64,000 bases of DNA, from assembly GCF_022008365.1 (NCBI RefSeq), contig NZ_JAIRBA010000001.1, positions 1 to 64,000 of the forward strand, in the 5' to 3' direction. The notes under the pieces were generated by a model. It was not told the DNA's origin and did no database searches. It worked only from the letters and a program-made list of their open reading frames with translations. Shown here piece by piece: positions 46,190 to 55,394 of the stretch. Made by a program: the position numbers and the translations under genes. Position 1 is the first letter of the stretch. Each line of letters starts with the position of its first letter. Source of the stretch: Aequorivita vitellina (GTDB lineage: Bacteria > Bacteroidota > Bacteroidia > Flavobacteriales > Flavobacteriaceae).

Positions 46190-47230
46190 ATGAAGCAACC
46201 ATTACTTGTATTTAACAACAAAGGAATTTACTGCCAGCAAGCGGGTGTATATATAGATGCTTGGAAACCCGTGGATAAATGTATTATTACTCACGGGCAC
46301 GCAGATCACAGTCGCTGGGGGCATAAGCATTATATTACCCACACTAAAAATGTGCCTATAATTAAACACAGATTGGGTGAGATTTCGGTTACGGGTAAAG
46401 AGTGGAACGAAACTTTCATTATCAACGGCGTAAAGTTTTCGCTTCATCCTGCGGGACATATTATGGCTTCTTCACAAGTGAGAGTTGAATATAAAGGTGA
46501 AATTTGGGTTTTTACGGGCGATTTTAAAACAGAAGGCGACGGCTTAGCCGAAGTTTACGAACCGGTAAAATGTCACACGTTTATAACCGAATGCACATTT
46601 GGCCTACCCGCTTTTAAATGGACACCACAAGCCGAAGTTTTTAGCGATATAAACAATTGGTGGGCTACTAATAAAGAAGAAGGCAGAACCTCAATTCTTT
46701 TTGGTTATAGTTTAGGTAAAGCCCAAAGATTGTTAAAACATTTAGATACTTCAATCGGAAAAATTTATACTCACGGAGCAGTTGAAAATATGACCGAGGT
46801 TGTTCGTGAAAATTACAATCTTCCCGAAACCACATTAATTACCCGCGACACCACAAAAGATGAAATAAAAGGCAATATTGTTGTGGCTCCGCCCAGCGCT
46901 CATGGCAGCACTTGGATTAGGAAAATGGTGCCGTATGTAACTGCTTCGGCAAGTGGGTGGATGACCTTTCGTGGTGCACGCCGCCGTAGAGCTATCGATA
47001 AAGGTTTTGTATTAAGCGATCATGCAGACTGGGAAGGTTTACTTGCTGCAATTAAAGCTACCGGCTGCGAAAAAGTAATTGCAACCCACGGCTATACCGA
47101 TATTTTTTCGCGCTATTTAAGAGAAGAATTAGGTTACGATGCCCGAACCGAAAAAACTCAATACGAAGAAGAAAGTTCCGAAACTGCAACAGCTACATCC
47201 GTTGAGGAAAAAATTGAAAAGAAAGATTAA
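46190..47230 (+). CDS. Ligase-associated DNA exonuclease (metallo-beta-lactamase fold)
   Basis: A 346-residue enzyme of the beta-CASP/metallo-beta-lactamase nuclease class. The HxHxDH metal motif is in CIITHGHADHSRWG (about 35-48). HPAGHIMASSQVRVEYKGEIWVFTGDF carries the next His and Asp ligands, and LSDHADWEGLL and VIATHGYTDIFSRYL complete the site. It is the first gene of the conserved four-gene cluster with an ATP-dependent ligase, a DEXH helicase and PdeM, thought to act in DNA damage response. The C-terminal tail is acidic and variable. Confidence 0.92.
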   Translation: MKQPLLVFNNKGIYCQQAGVYIDAWKPVDKCIITHGHADHSRWGHKHYITHTKNVPIIKHRLGEISVTGKEWNETFIINGVKFSLHPAGHIMASSQVRVEYKGEIWVFTGDFKTEGDGLAEVYEPVKCHTFITECTFGLPAFKWTPQAEVFSDINNWWATNKEEGRTSILFGYSLGKAQRLLKHLDTSIGKIYTHGAVENMTEVVRENYNLPETTLITRDTTKDEIKGNIVVAPPSAHGSTWIRKMVPYVTASASGWMTFRGARRRRAIDKGFVLSDHADWEGLLAAIKATGCEKVIATHGYTDIFSRYLREELGYDARTEKTQYEEESSETATATSVEEKIEKKD

Positions 47231-47231
47231 A

Positions 47232-48824
47232 GTGAAAGATTTTGCACAACTCATAAAGAAACTCGACAGCACCAATAAAACCAATGAAAAGGTTGCGGCA
47301 TTAACTTCGTATTTTCAGCAAGCAAATGATGAAGATAAACTGTGGACTATTGCAATACTTTCGCACAGGCGCCCGAAACGCCCCGTAAATACTACATTAC
47401 TTAGGCTTTGGGCAACTGAAATTAGCGGCATTCCATTGTGGCTTTTTGAAGAGAGTTACCACATTGTGGGCGATTTAGCCGAAACAATTGCCTTAATTTT
47501 ACCCACTTCAAAAAAACATTCAGACAAATCGCTTTCTAAATTTGTTGCCGAAATTATTGAGTTACGAACCTTACCCGAAGAAGAAAAGAAGCAATACTTG
47601 CACGAAAATTGGTTGGCTTTAAATTACTTTGAAAGATTCGTTTTTAATAAAATTCTTACTGGTAGTTTTAGAATAGGGGTAAGTCAAAAATTGATGACTC
47701 GCGCCCTGTCAAAAGCAACAGATATCGATGAAGATGTTTTGGCTTATAAATTAATGGGAAATTGGACACCCGAAACTACCACTTTTCAAAAATTAATTCT
47801 TGAACACAACGCCGAAGATTACCTAAGTAAACCGTATCCGTTTTACTTAGCTTATGCTGTGGAAGACAATTTTCAGGAAGATTTAGGGCCTATTTCAGAG
47901 TGGAGTTTTGAGCATAAATGGGATGGAATACGCAGTCAAGTAATTATTCGAAATGATGAGGTTTTTGTATGGTCGCGAGGCGAGGAATTGGTGACCGATA
48001 AATATCCCGAATTCCAACGTTTTCTGTCAGAAATTCCGAATGGAACAGTAATCGACGGCGAAATTTTACCTTTCGTTGATGGTGAAATAGGCAACTTTAA
48101 TGCCTTGCAAACTCGCATAGGTCGAAAAAACCTTTCGAAAGCATTATTACAAAAAACCCCGGTTATTTTAAACGCTTACGATTTGTTGGAGTGGAATGGC
48201 AACGATATACGGCAAAAGCCTTTTTCAGAAAGAAGAAAAATTTTAGACCAATTAATTCAAGATTGTAATTGTAGTGAAATTGGACTTTATTTAAGTGAAA
48301 CAATGAGTTTTAAAACTTGGGAAGCTGCCGCAGAAGAACGCAAACTCTCAAGAGAAAAACGCAGTGAAGGTTTAATGCTTAAACGAAAAGATTCGCCATA
48401 TCTAGTAGGAAGAAAAAAAGGTGATTGGTGGAAATGGAAAACCGATCCTTTTACTATCGATGCAGTTTTAACTTATGCAATGCGTGGGCACGGCAGGCGA
48501 GCCAATCTATATACCGATTACACTTTTGCTCTTTGGGATGATGGCGAATTGGTAACATTTGCAAAAGCATATTCTGGCTTAACCGATGCCGAATTTAAAC
48601 AAGTAGATAACTGGATAAAAAGGAATACACTTGAACGATTTGGGCCAGTACGAAGCGTTACCCCGCGTCACGTTTTTGAAATTGCTTTTGAAGGAATTGC
48701 CGAAAGTAGTAGACACAAAAGTGGAATAGCAACACGATTTCCAAGGATATTACGATGGCGAAAAGACAAGCCAATTGAAGAAGCTAATACGCTAGATGAT
48801 TTAAAAGCTTTAATACCAAAATAA
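47232..48824 (+). CDS. ATP-dependent DNA ligase
   Basis: A 530-residue ligase that seals nicks using ATP. The N-terminal helical domain (about 1-200) includes LSHRRPKRPVNTTLLR. The adenylation motif is KxDG with K229 in EHKWDGIRSQ; VIDGEILPF, SEGLMLKRKDSPY and WWKWKTDP are later nucleotidyltransferase motifs. The C-terminal OB domain ends in IATRFPRILRWRKDKP. GTG at 47232, one base after the exonuclease stop, gives MKDFAQLIKKLD and is preferred to an ATG at 47139 that would overlap the upstream gene by 92 bp with a low-complexity basic tail. The cluster links it to repair rather than replication. Confidence 0.93.
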   Translation: MKDFAQLIKKLDSTNKTNEKVAALTSYFQQANDEDKLWTIAILSHRRPKRPVNTTLLRLWATEISGIPLWLFEESYHIVGDLAETIALILPTSKKHSDKSLSKFVAEIIELRTLPEEEKKQYLHENWLALNYFERFVFNKILTGSFRIGVSQKLMTRALSKATDIDEDVLAYKLMGNWTPETTTFQKLILEHNAEDYLSKPYPFYLAYAVEDNFQEDLGPISEWSFEHKWDGIRSQVIIRNDEVFVWSRGEELVTDKYPEFQRFLSEIPNGTVIDGEILPFVDGEIGNFNALQTRIGRKNLSKALLQKTPVILNAYDLLEWNGNDIRQKPFSERRKILDQLIQDCNCSEIGLYLSETMSFKTWEAAAEERKLSREKRSEGLMLKRKDSPYLVGRKKGDWWKWKTDPFTIDAVLTYAMRGHGRRANLYTDYTFALWDDGELVTFAKAYSGLTDAEFKQVDNWIKRNTLERFGPVRSVTPRHVFEIAFEGIAESSRHKSGIATRFPRILRWRKDKPIEEANTLDDLKALIPK

Positions 48825-48835
48825 TTAAAAGCAAA

Positions 48836-51316
48836 TTGACCAATAAAGAATTAATAAACATTGCCAATGCTTGGTTTCAATCCAAATCTTGGAAGGCATT
48901 TCCCTTTCAGCATAAAACGTGGAATGCCTTTCTTAGTGGGAAACATGGGTTGTTAAATGCGCCAACAGGTAGTGGGAAAACTTATGCACTTTGGGTGCCA
49001 ATAGTGCTTCAATACTTAAAAGATAATCCAGCGTATAAAACAAAACATCAAAAAGGAATTAAAGCTATTTGGATAACCCCACTGCGTGCACTTTCAGTAG
49101 AAATTCAACAAGCGACACAGCGTTTCGCAGACGATTTAGGCACGGGGTTAACAGTTGGAATTCGTACCGGAGATACCCCACAAAGCGAACGGGCAAAGCA
49201 GAAACGCCAAATGCCAGATTTATTAATTACTACTCCCGAGAGTTTAATGCTTTTGTTGGCGTCAAAAGACTACGACAAGACGTTTAAAACTTTAACGGCT
49301 ATTGTGGTAGACGAGTGGCACGAACTTTTAGGAAGTAAAAGGGGTGTGCAAATGGAGTTGGCGCTTTCGCGATTAAAAACAATTTCTCCAAATTTAAGAA
49401 TTTGGGGTATTTCGGCTACAATTGGCAATTTGGAAGAAGCCATGGACGTGCTTTTAGGAACCGATTCTCAATTTCGTGAAAATTCAGTTTTAATTAAGGC
49501 GAAACAAAAATCGAAGATTGAAGTTCGTTCAATTATTCCAAAAAAAATAGAGACCTTTCCGTGGCGCGGGCATTTGGGCTTGCACCTTTTAGAAGAAATT
49601 GTACCCATTATTAAGGCGAGTAAAACCACTATAATTTTTACAAATACCCGCGGCCAATGTGAAATTTGGTTTCAGAAATTATTAGAAAAGCATCCTGAGT
49701 TTGCTGGCGAAATTGCTATGCATCACGGTAGTATTGGGAAAGACACCAGACTTTGGGTGGAGCAAGCTATAAGAAACGAGTCTCTGTTGGCTGTTGTAGC
49801 TACTTCCAGTCTCGATTTGGGGGTAGATTTTGCGCCGGTAGAAACGGTTATCCAAATAGGAGGACCCAAGGGCGTTGCAAAATTTCTTCAGCGTGCCGGA
49901 CGCAGTAATCATAGGCCAGGGGAGCCTTCGGTAATTTATTTTTTACCTACCCACGCCTTAGAATTGTTAGAGGCATCGGCTTTAAAACGTGCTGTAAAAG
50001 AAGAAGTAGTTGAAGATAGAATTCCGTACTTGCTCAGTTTTGATGTGTTAATTCAATATTTAGTAACCCTTGCAGTTAGTAACGGCTTTTTTCCGAAGGA
50101 CATTTTCCCCGAAATTAAAAATACTTTCTGTTTTCAAGGAATTACTGAAGAACAATGGAACTGGTGTTTAAATTTTATTACAATAGGGAGTCAAAGTTTA
50201 CAGGCGTACGACGAATATAAAAAAGTTGAGGTTACCGCCGACGGACTTTTTAAAGTTGAAAGTAGGCAGATTGCAATGATGCATCGATTAAGCATTGGCA
50301 CAATAGTTAGCGATTCTATGATGCTTGTAAAATATGTGTCTGGCGGCTTTATTGGTACCATTGAAGAATGGTTTATAAGTAAGATGAAACCGGGCGATAC
50401 CTTTGTTTTTGCGGGCAGAACTTTAGAATTAGTGCGTATAAGGCAAATGCAGGCTCAAGTTCGAAAAAGTAGTAAACGCACAGCAAATATTGTTAGTTTT
50501 ATGGGCGGTCGGTTACCGCTTTCTTCACAAATGAGTAAAATTTTGCGGGAAGAAATGCAAAGTGCACGCCTTCCCGATGGCACTACCGAAAATCCTAAAC
50601 GCAACACGCCCGAATTAAAAGCATTATCTCACATTTACAAAAGACAGGAGCGCGAAAGCATTGTGCCAAATGAAACCGAATTCTTAATTGAAACTTTTAA
50701 AACACGCGAAGGTTATCATTCGCTTTTTTATCCTTTTGAAGGGCGTTTTGTACACGAAGCAATGAGCAGTTTATTGGCGTATCGTATCAGTTTGCTGTCG
50801 CCCATTACTTTTTCTTTGGCCTATAATGACTACGGTTTTGAGTTGTTGAGCGACAAGTTTTTAGATATTCAAACTATTTTGGATAACAATCTTTTTTCGG
50901 AAGAATATTTATATGACGACCTTCAAAAGAGCTTAAATTCAACCGAATTGGCACGTCGAAAATTTCGAGATATTGCTGTAATTAGTGGATTGGTTTTCCA
51001 AGGCTACCCAAATAAAGCCATTAAAACAAAACATTTGCAAAGCAACAGTCAGCTACTTTTTGATGTTTTTCGCGACTATGAGCCGGATAATCTTTTGTAT
51101 CTTCAAGCCTATCGCGAAACTTTTGAACACCAGCTGGAAGAAGGCCGATTAAGACAAGCATTGGCGCGAATTAATTCGCAAGAAATTATTTGGAAACAGT
51201 GCAATAAAGCCACCCCGTTTAGTTTTCCAATCATTACAGATAGGTTGCGGGAAAAGCTTTCTTCGGAAAAATTGGCCGATAGAATAAAACGAATGACACT
51301 TCAATTAATGAAATGA
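48836..51316 (+). CDS. Ligase-associated DEXH-box helicase (Lhr-like)
   Basis: An 826-residue superfamily 2 helicase. Walker A is APTGSGKT (about 42-49), Walker B is VVDEWHE near 156 (DEWH, a DEXH form), motif III is GISATIG, and the second RecA domain has IIFTNTR, TSSLDLGVDF and LQRAGRSNHRPG (motif VI). A winged-helix and C-terminal Lhr-like region of about 400 residues follows. The start is TTG at 48836. Its ATGA overlap with pdeM and close spacing to the ligase show one operon. It presumably unwinds DNA for the partner nuclease and ligase. Confidence 0.93.
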   Translation: MTNKELINIANAWFQSKSWKAFPFQHKTWNAFLSGKHGLLNAPTGSGKTYALWVPIVLQYLKDNPAYKTKHQKGIKAIWITPLRALSVEIQQATQRFADDLGTGLTVGIRTGDTPQSERAKQKRQMPDLLITTPESLMLLLASKDYDKTFKTLTAIVVDEWHELLGSKRGVQMELALSRLKTISPNLRIWGISATIGNLEEAMDVLLGTDSQFRENSVLIKAKQKSKIEVRSIIPKKIETFPWRGHLGLHLLEEIVPIIKASKTTIIFTNTRGQCEIWFQKLLEKHPEFAGEIAMHHGSIGKDTRLWVEQAIRNESLLAVVATSSLDLGVDFAPVETVIQIGGPKGVAKFLQRAGRSNHRPGEPSVIYFLPTHALELLEASALKRAVKEEVVEDRIPYLLSFDVLIQYLVTLAVSNGFFPKDIFPEIKNTFCFQGITEEQWNWCLNFITIGSQSLQAYDEYKKVEVTADGLFKVESRQIAMMHRLSIGTIVSDSMMLVKYVSGGFIGTIEEWFISKMKPGDTFVFAGRTLELVRIRQMQAQVRKSSKRTANIVSFMGGRLPLSSQMSKILREEMQSARLPDGTTENPKRNTPELKALSHIYKRQERESIVPNETEFLIETFKTREGYHSLFYPFEGRFVHEAMSSLLAYRISLLSPITFSLAYNDYGFELLSDKFLDIQTILDNNLFSEEYLYDDLQKSLNSTELARRKFRDIAVISGLVFQGYPNKAIKTKHLQSNSQLLFDVFRDYEPDNLLYLQAYRETFEHQLEEGRLRQALARINSQEIIWKQCNKATPFSFPIITDRLREKLSSEKLADRIKRMTLQLMK

Positions 51317-51963
51317 TTCAAAATTTAGAAATTCAAAATCACAATTTTAAACTTCACCCCAGTGGCGCTATTTTTTGGGAAGAAGAAAATATGCTTTTAA
51401 TTGCCGATGTTCATTTAGGGAAGGTAGCACATTTCAGAAAACACGGCGCAGCTATTCCCGCGCAGGCCGCATTTAAAAACCTCGAAAAATTAACTGAAAT
51501 AAGTAATTATTTTCAGCCCAAAACAATCTGTTTTTTAGGCGATTTATTTCACAGTATATTAAATGATGAATGGCACGATTTTGAAAAGTGGGTGGAATAC
51601 ACTCAAGCCGAAGTAATCTTAATTTCGGGTAATCACGATATCATCCCGACGTATTTATACGAAGATTTGGGCATAAAAGTATTTGATGAGTTGGTGCTAA
51701 AAGGTTTTTATTTAACACATCACCCCACCGAAGTGGAAGGATTGTTTAATTTCTCGGGGCACATTCACCCAGGCGTAAGATTACGAGGTTTGGGAAGGCA
51801 ATATTTGCGGTTGCCTTGTTTTTATAAAACCCTTAACAGCTTAATTCTCCCTGCTTTTGGTAACTTTACGGGAAAGCACATTTTAACACCTTCAGAAAAG
51901 GATGAGGTTTTTGCCATTGTAGAAGGAGAAGTAATTTGTGTTTCTAAAAATAAAAAGCTATGA
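51313..51963 (+). CDS. pdeM: Ligase-associated metallophosphoesterase PdeM
   Basis: A 216-residue calcineurin-like phosphoesterase. Metal motifs are LLIADVHLGKVAHFRKHG, CFLGDLFHS, LISGNHDII, YLTHHP and SGHIHPGVRL, giving the usual Asp, His and Asn ligands for two metals. It is the fourth gene of the ligase-associated cluster and presumably acts on DNA ends or nucleotides. It overlaps the helicase stop and the TspO-like start, each as ATGA. Confidence 0.93.
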   Translation: MIQNLEIQNHNFKLHPSGAIFWEEENMLLIADVHLGKVAHFRKHGAAIPAQAAFKNLEKLTEISNYFQPKTICFLGDLFHSILNDEWHDFEKWVEYTQAEVILISGNHDIIPTYLYEDLGIKVFDELVLKGFYLTHHPTEVEGLFNFSGHIHPGVRLRGLGRQYLRLPCFYKTLNSLILPAFGNFTGKHILTPSEKDEVFAIVEGEVICVSKNKKL

Positions 51964-52760
51964 AAAAAACACTACAAATTGCCAATTTAATCATGTTTGC
52001 CGTAATGGTTGTTGTTAATTTTCTGTCCAATACTGGAGCTATAAACAATACTACTGTTGGCGAGATTTCCAAAGCATCGCATAACCTATTTACACCAGCG
52101 AGCTATGCTTTTTCCATTTGGGGATTTATCTATTTGCTGCTTTTTGGGTTTATAATTTATCAAAGCCGAAGTCTTTTTAAAAAAGTACGCGATGACGATT
52201 TTATTTTAAAGACGGGTTGGTGGTTTATATTGTCGTGTTTTGCAAATATTATGTGGCTCACCTTCTGGCTGTATGGTTATATGGAGTATTCGGTACTCGC
52301 AATTTTTGTATTGCTTTTTTCACTTTTAAAAATAGTTATGAATAACAAAATGGAACTTTGGGATGCCCCTATTTCGGTAATTGCATTTCTTTGGTGGCCG
52401 TTTGTATTTTACAGCGGATGGGTTACTGTAGCGAGTATAGCCAATGTAGCTGCATATTTAACAAATAGCGAATGGAACGCTTGGGGTTATAGCGAAACTT
52501 CATGGGCAGTAACAATGATAATTATTGCGGGAATTATAAATCTAACTGTAACTTGGCGACGAAATATGCGCGAATTTGCCTTGGTAGGAACTTGGGCTTT
52601 AGCAGCAATAGCCGTAGCAAATTGGGAGACAAATAATACTGTCGCTTATGCTGCAATTGCTGTAGCCGCAGTACTTTTTGTTAGCAGCGGCTATCACGCT
52701 TTTAAAAATCGTGATACGAGCCCCGCAAATAAATACAACGAATATCGTAAAAGAACCTAA
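51960..52760 (+). CDS. TspO/MBR-related tryptophan-rich membrane protein
   Basis: A 266-residue inner membrane protein with six or seven hydrophobic helices and many Trp residues, for example FTPASYAFSIWGFIYLLL, IMWLTFWLYGYM and SGWVTVASIANVAAYL. The motif FTPASYAFSIWG resembles the first helix of tryptophan-rich sensory/TspO proteins, here in a longer relative. It might bind tetrapyrroles or sterol-like ligands, but this is inference. The ATGA overlap ties its expression to pdeM although the functions seem unrelated. Confidence 0.8.
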   Translation: MKKTLQIANLIMFAVMVVVNFLSNTGAINNTTVGEISKASHNLFTPASYAFSIWGFIYLLLFGFIIYQSRSLFKKVRDDDFILKTGWWFILSCFANIMWLTFWLYGYMEYSVLAIFVLLFSLLKIVMNNKMELWDAPISVIAFLWWPFVFYSGWVTVASIANVAAYLTNSEWNAWGYSETSWAVTMIIIAGIINLTVTWRRNMREFALVGTWALAAIAVANWETNNTVAYAAIAVAAVLFVSSGYHAFKNRDTSPANKYNEYRKRT

Positions 52761-52823
52761 CGTTCCCGCTCGTTTAAAAATATTGTTTTATTGGTAGCCC
52801 GATATTCAAAATGGTTTTGGTTT

Positions 52824-55187
52824 TTATTGAATGCGTTGCACCTTAATTTTCTCACGCCTCTCATTCCCTTCACTATCCACAACCGTTAAAATATAATTTC
52901 CCGGTTTTGGCGAAACAGCCAACTCGTGAAAAGTCTCCGTTTTCCCAATATATTTTGAATCCAAATACCAAAAAACAGTAGATTCTGGCGAACGATGCGC
53001 GAGTTTAAAAATTACTTCATTTACGTTTTCATCAAAATTTTTCGGAAGCAAAACAGTCTCATTCCTTTTCGGATAAATAAAGGCCATCAACTTTTCGCCT
53101 TCCTGCAAACAATTAGTCGCAAAAGGCGGCAACGGATGATATTCTGGGTGAAGTGATGCGTAATAAAATTCCATAACCGGCGGCAACGCAAACCAGTTTT
53201 TTTGAACCATTTCTGAAAGTGGATAGCACGAAGAATTAACCCGATGATTCTCCGAGGCATTTAAGAATATAGTTTGATGATACGGACAAGCTTCCGTTCT
53301 CGCGCCATTTTTTGGAATCCATTCCTTCTTTATTTCATCACAAAAAAGTCCGGCGAGATGGCCGCTTTTTGGGCAAATTTCAACCTCAACCAGTTCATCG
53401 TACGGAATATTAAACCAACCACTTTGTGGCAAAACATTCAAAACATCAAACAAAATGGGGGCCGCGGCTTGAATTCCTGTTAAACCCGGACGCCCTTCGC
53501 CGTCGGCATTTCCCACCCAAACGCCTATTGCGTAATTAGGTGTAACGCCCACTGCCCACGCATCTTTAAAGCCGTAACTCGTTCCTGTTTTCCACGCTAG
53601 CGGCTGACTGCTTGTGAAAAATTCCCAGTTTTCTTCACCGCTCGGACGGTTCACTTTTTGCATTGCCTCGAAGGTTTCATAAATTGCGCCCGCATTCCAA
53701 ACCGAAGGATTTTGTTGAATTTTTCCGATGTCAACTTCATCGTGATTTTTCAAATAAACGGGTTCTACAAATTCATTTTTTCGGTATTCGCTTGAAGAAT
53801 TGTTGAAGAAATTTAAGGTTGAAGCCATTCCTGCATACGCTTTTGTAATATCCCACAAACTGCTTTCCGCGCCGCCCAAAATCAGCGACAATCCGTAATA
53901 ATCTGCAGGTTTGTCGACAGATTTTTGATTCATTTTTCCAAGAATATTATAGAACCGTTGTAATCCGAAATCGCGCAACATTCGCACCGCCGGTATATTA
54001 AGCGAACGCGAAAGGGCAACACTCGCTGGCACGGCGCCGTTAAATTGTTTGTCGAAATTTTCTGGTGTATAACCATTCACCGAAGTTGGAATATCGGACA
54101 CCAAAGTATTCGGAAGAATCTCCCCGGCATCCAACATTGAAGCAAAAAGAAAGGGTTTTAAAATACTGCCTGTGCTTCGCGATTTTTCAATGACATCTAC
54201 ATAATTGTTGTGCTCCCTAGTTGTGGGTGAATTGCCCACATACCCCAAAACTTCGCGTGTATTTACATCCATCACCAACACCGCAACATTGTGAATTTGA
54301 TTATGACGCAACAAAAAATGATGCTCTTTTACAATATTATTTAGCTTTTGCTGAAGTGAAAAATCAATGGTTGTTTCAATGCGTTTTCCACGATGTTCCT
54401 TTCTAATTTTTTCAGTTAAATGAGGTGCATATTCGGGCAACGGCAGCGGTTTTCCGGGTAATTTTTCATCCAAAGCCAATTGATAGGTGGTTGCATCAAT
54501 TACTTCATTTTTGAAAAGTTTCAACAATAAAGCATCTCTTTTCTTCTTTAAAATTTCTTCATTCTTTCCGGGAAAAATAAGTGAGGGCGCATTCGGAAGC
54601 ACCGCCAAAGCAGCGGATTGCCCCCAACTCAATTCGCTAGCAGGAATCCCAAAATAACGCCAAGAAGCAGTTTCTAACCCAACCACATTTCCGCCGAAAG
54701 GCGCATACGAAGCGTACAAATTCAAAATTGATTTCTTTTTAAAACCCGCTTCCAAACGTGTGGCTTGAAAAATTTCAATTAATTTTTCAAAATAAGTTCG
54801 TCCTTTATTTTGCCGGGAAAGGCGGATTACTTGTTGGGTAATCGTACTTCCGCCACGGCGGGAATCAGTCGTAAGATTATTCCAAAGTGCTTTTGAGATA
54901 GAAACCGGATTAAAACCGGGATGCCAGTAAAAATGCTCGTCTTCAAAATAAAGAATGCATTTTTCAAACCGTTCCGGCACCGAATCCATTTTCGGAAAAC
55001 GCCATTGACCATCGTCTGCAATTCGTGCGCCAAGCATTTGTCCATTACTGCTTTCGGCAACGGTTGCGGTGGGAACATCAAATAATGGCGACGGAAGGCA
55101 GAACAGCCAAACCACGAATAAAACTAGCGCGATGCTGAGTTTTATTTTGTGTTTTTTTATGTAATTTTTTATGGTTGCTAATTTCAA
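52824..55187 (-). CDS. pbpC: Penicillin-binding protein 1C
   Basis: A 787-residue bifunctional peptidoglycan synthase with one N-terminal transmembrane helix (about 15-33). The GT51 glycosyltransferase domain has FEDEHFYWHPG near 75 and RRGGSTITQQVIRLSR near 110. The penicillin-binding transpeptidase has the active Ser in STGSILKPF near 337 and WKTGTSYGFKDAW near 531. The C-terminal PBPC domain ends in a small beta module. It lies downstream of the alpha-2-macroglobulin gene on the same strand, as in E. coli yfhM-pbpC, and the pair is thought to repair cell wall after protease attack. Confidence 0.95.
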   Translation of the reverse strand: MKLATIKNYIKKHKIKLSIALVLFVVWLFCLPSPLFDVPTATVAESSNGQMLGARIADDGQWRFPKMDSVPERFEKCILYFEDEHFYWHPGFNPVSISKALWNNLTTDSRRGGSTITQQVIRLSRQNKGRTYFEKLIEIFQATRLEAGFKKKSILNLYASYAPFGGNVVGLETASWRYFGIPASELSWGQSAALAVLPNAPSLIFPGKNEEILKKKRDALLLKLFKNEVIDATTYQLALDEKLPGKPLPLPEYAPHLTEKIRKEHRGKRIETTIDFSLQQKLNNIVKEHHFLLRHNQIHNVAVLVMDVNTREVLGYVGNSPTTREHNNYVDVIEKSRSTGSILKPFLFASMLDAGEILPNTLVSDIPTSVNGYTPENFDKQFNGAVPASVALSRSLNIPAVRMLRDFGLQRFYNILGKMNQKSVDKPADYYGLSLILGGAESSLWDITKAYAGMASTLNFFNNSSSEYRKNEFVEPVYLKNHDEVDIGKIQQNPSVWNAGAIYETFEAMQKVNRPSGEENWEFFTSSQPLAWKTGTSYGFKDAWAVGVTPNYAIGVWVGNADGEGRPGLTGIQAAAPILFDVLNVLPQSGWFNIPYDELVEVEICPKSGHLAGLFCDEIKKEWIPKNGARTEACPYHQTIFLNASENHRVNSSCYPLSEMVQKNWFALPPVMEFYYASLHPEYHPLPPFATNCLQEGEKLMAFIYPKRNETVLLPKNFDENVNEVIFKLAHRSPESTVFWYLDSKYIGKTETFHELAVSPKPGNYILTVVDSEGNERREKIKVQRIQ

Positions 55188-55219
55188 TATTAAGTCCTAA
55201 AATCAATAATGAATCCGAA

Positions 55220-55277
55220 TGTCAGTCTGAGCTTGTCGAAGACCCGTGCGATGCGCTTCGACAAGCTCAGCGTGACA
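55220..55277. repeat. Palindromic repeat, copy 1, between pbpC and the macroglobulin gene
   Basis: CTGAGCTTGTCGAAG (55227-55241) and CTTCGACAAGCTCAG (55256-55270) form a perfect 15-bp inverted repeat, bordered by TGTCA and TGACA. The first 25 bases are identical to copy 2 at 55308. The type is common between genes in Flavobacteriia. Confidence 0.85.
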
Positions 55278-55307
55278 ATTTCTTTCTATTTATAATTTCG
55301 CAATACA

Positions 55308-55364
55308 TGTCAGTCTGAGCTTGTCGAAGACCTATCCAGTTACTTCGACAGGCTCAGCATTACA
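55308..55364. repeat. Palindromic repeat, copy 2, between pbpC and the macroglobulin gene
   Basis: The left arm is CTGAGCTTGTCGAAG (55315-55329) and the right arm CTTCGACAGGCTCAG (55343-55357), with one mismatch. It is a degenerate second copy of the element at 55220, in the same orientation. Confidence 0.85.
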
Positions 55365-55394
55365 CAGTTATTTTTCATTGGCATGAGGAAAACA

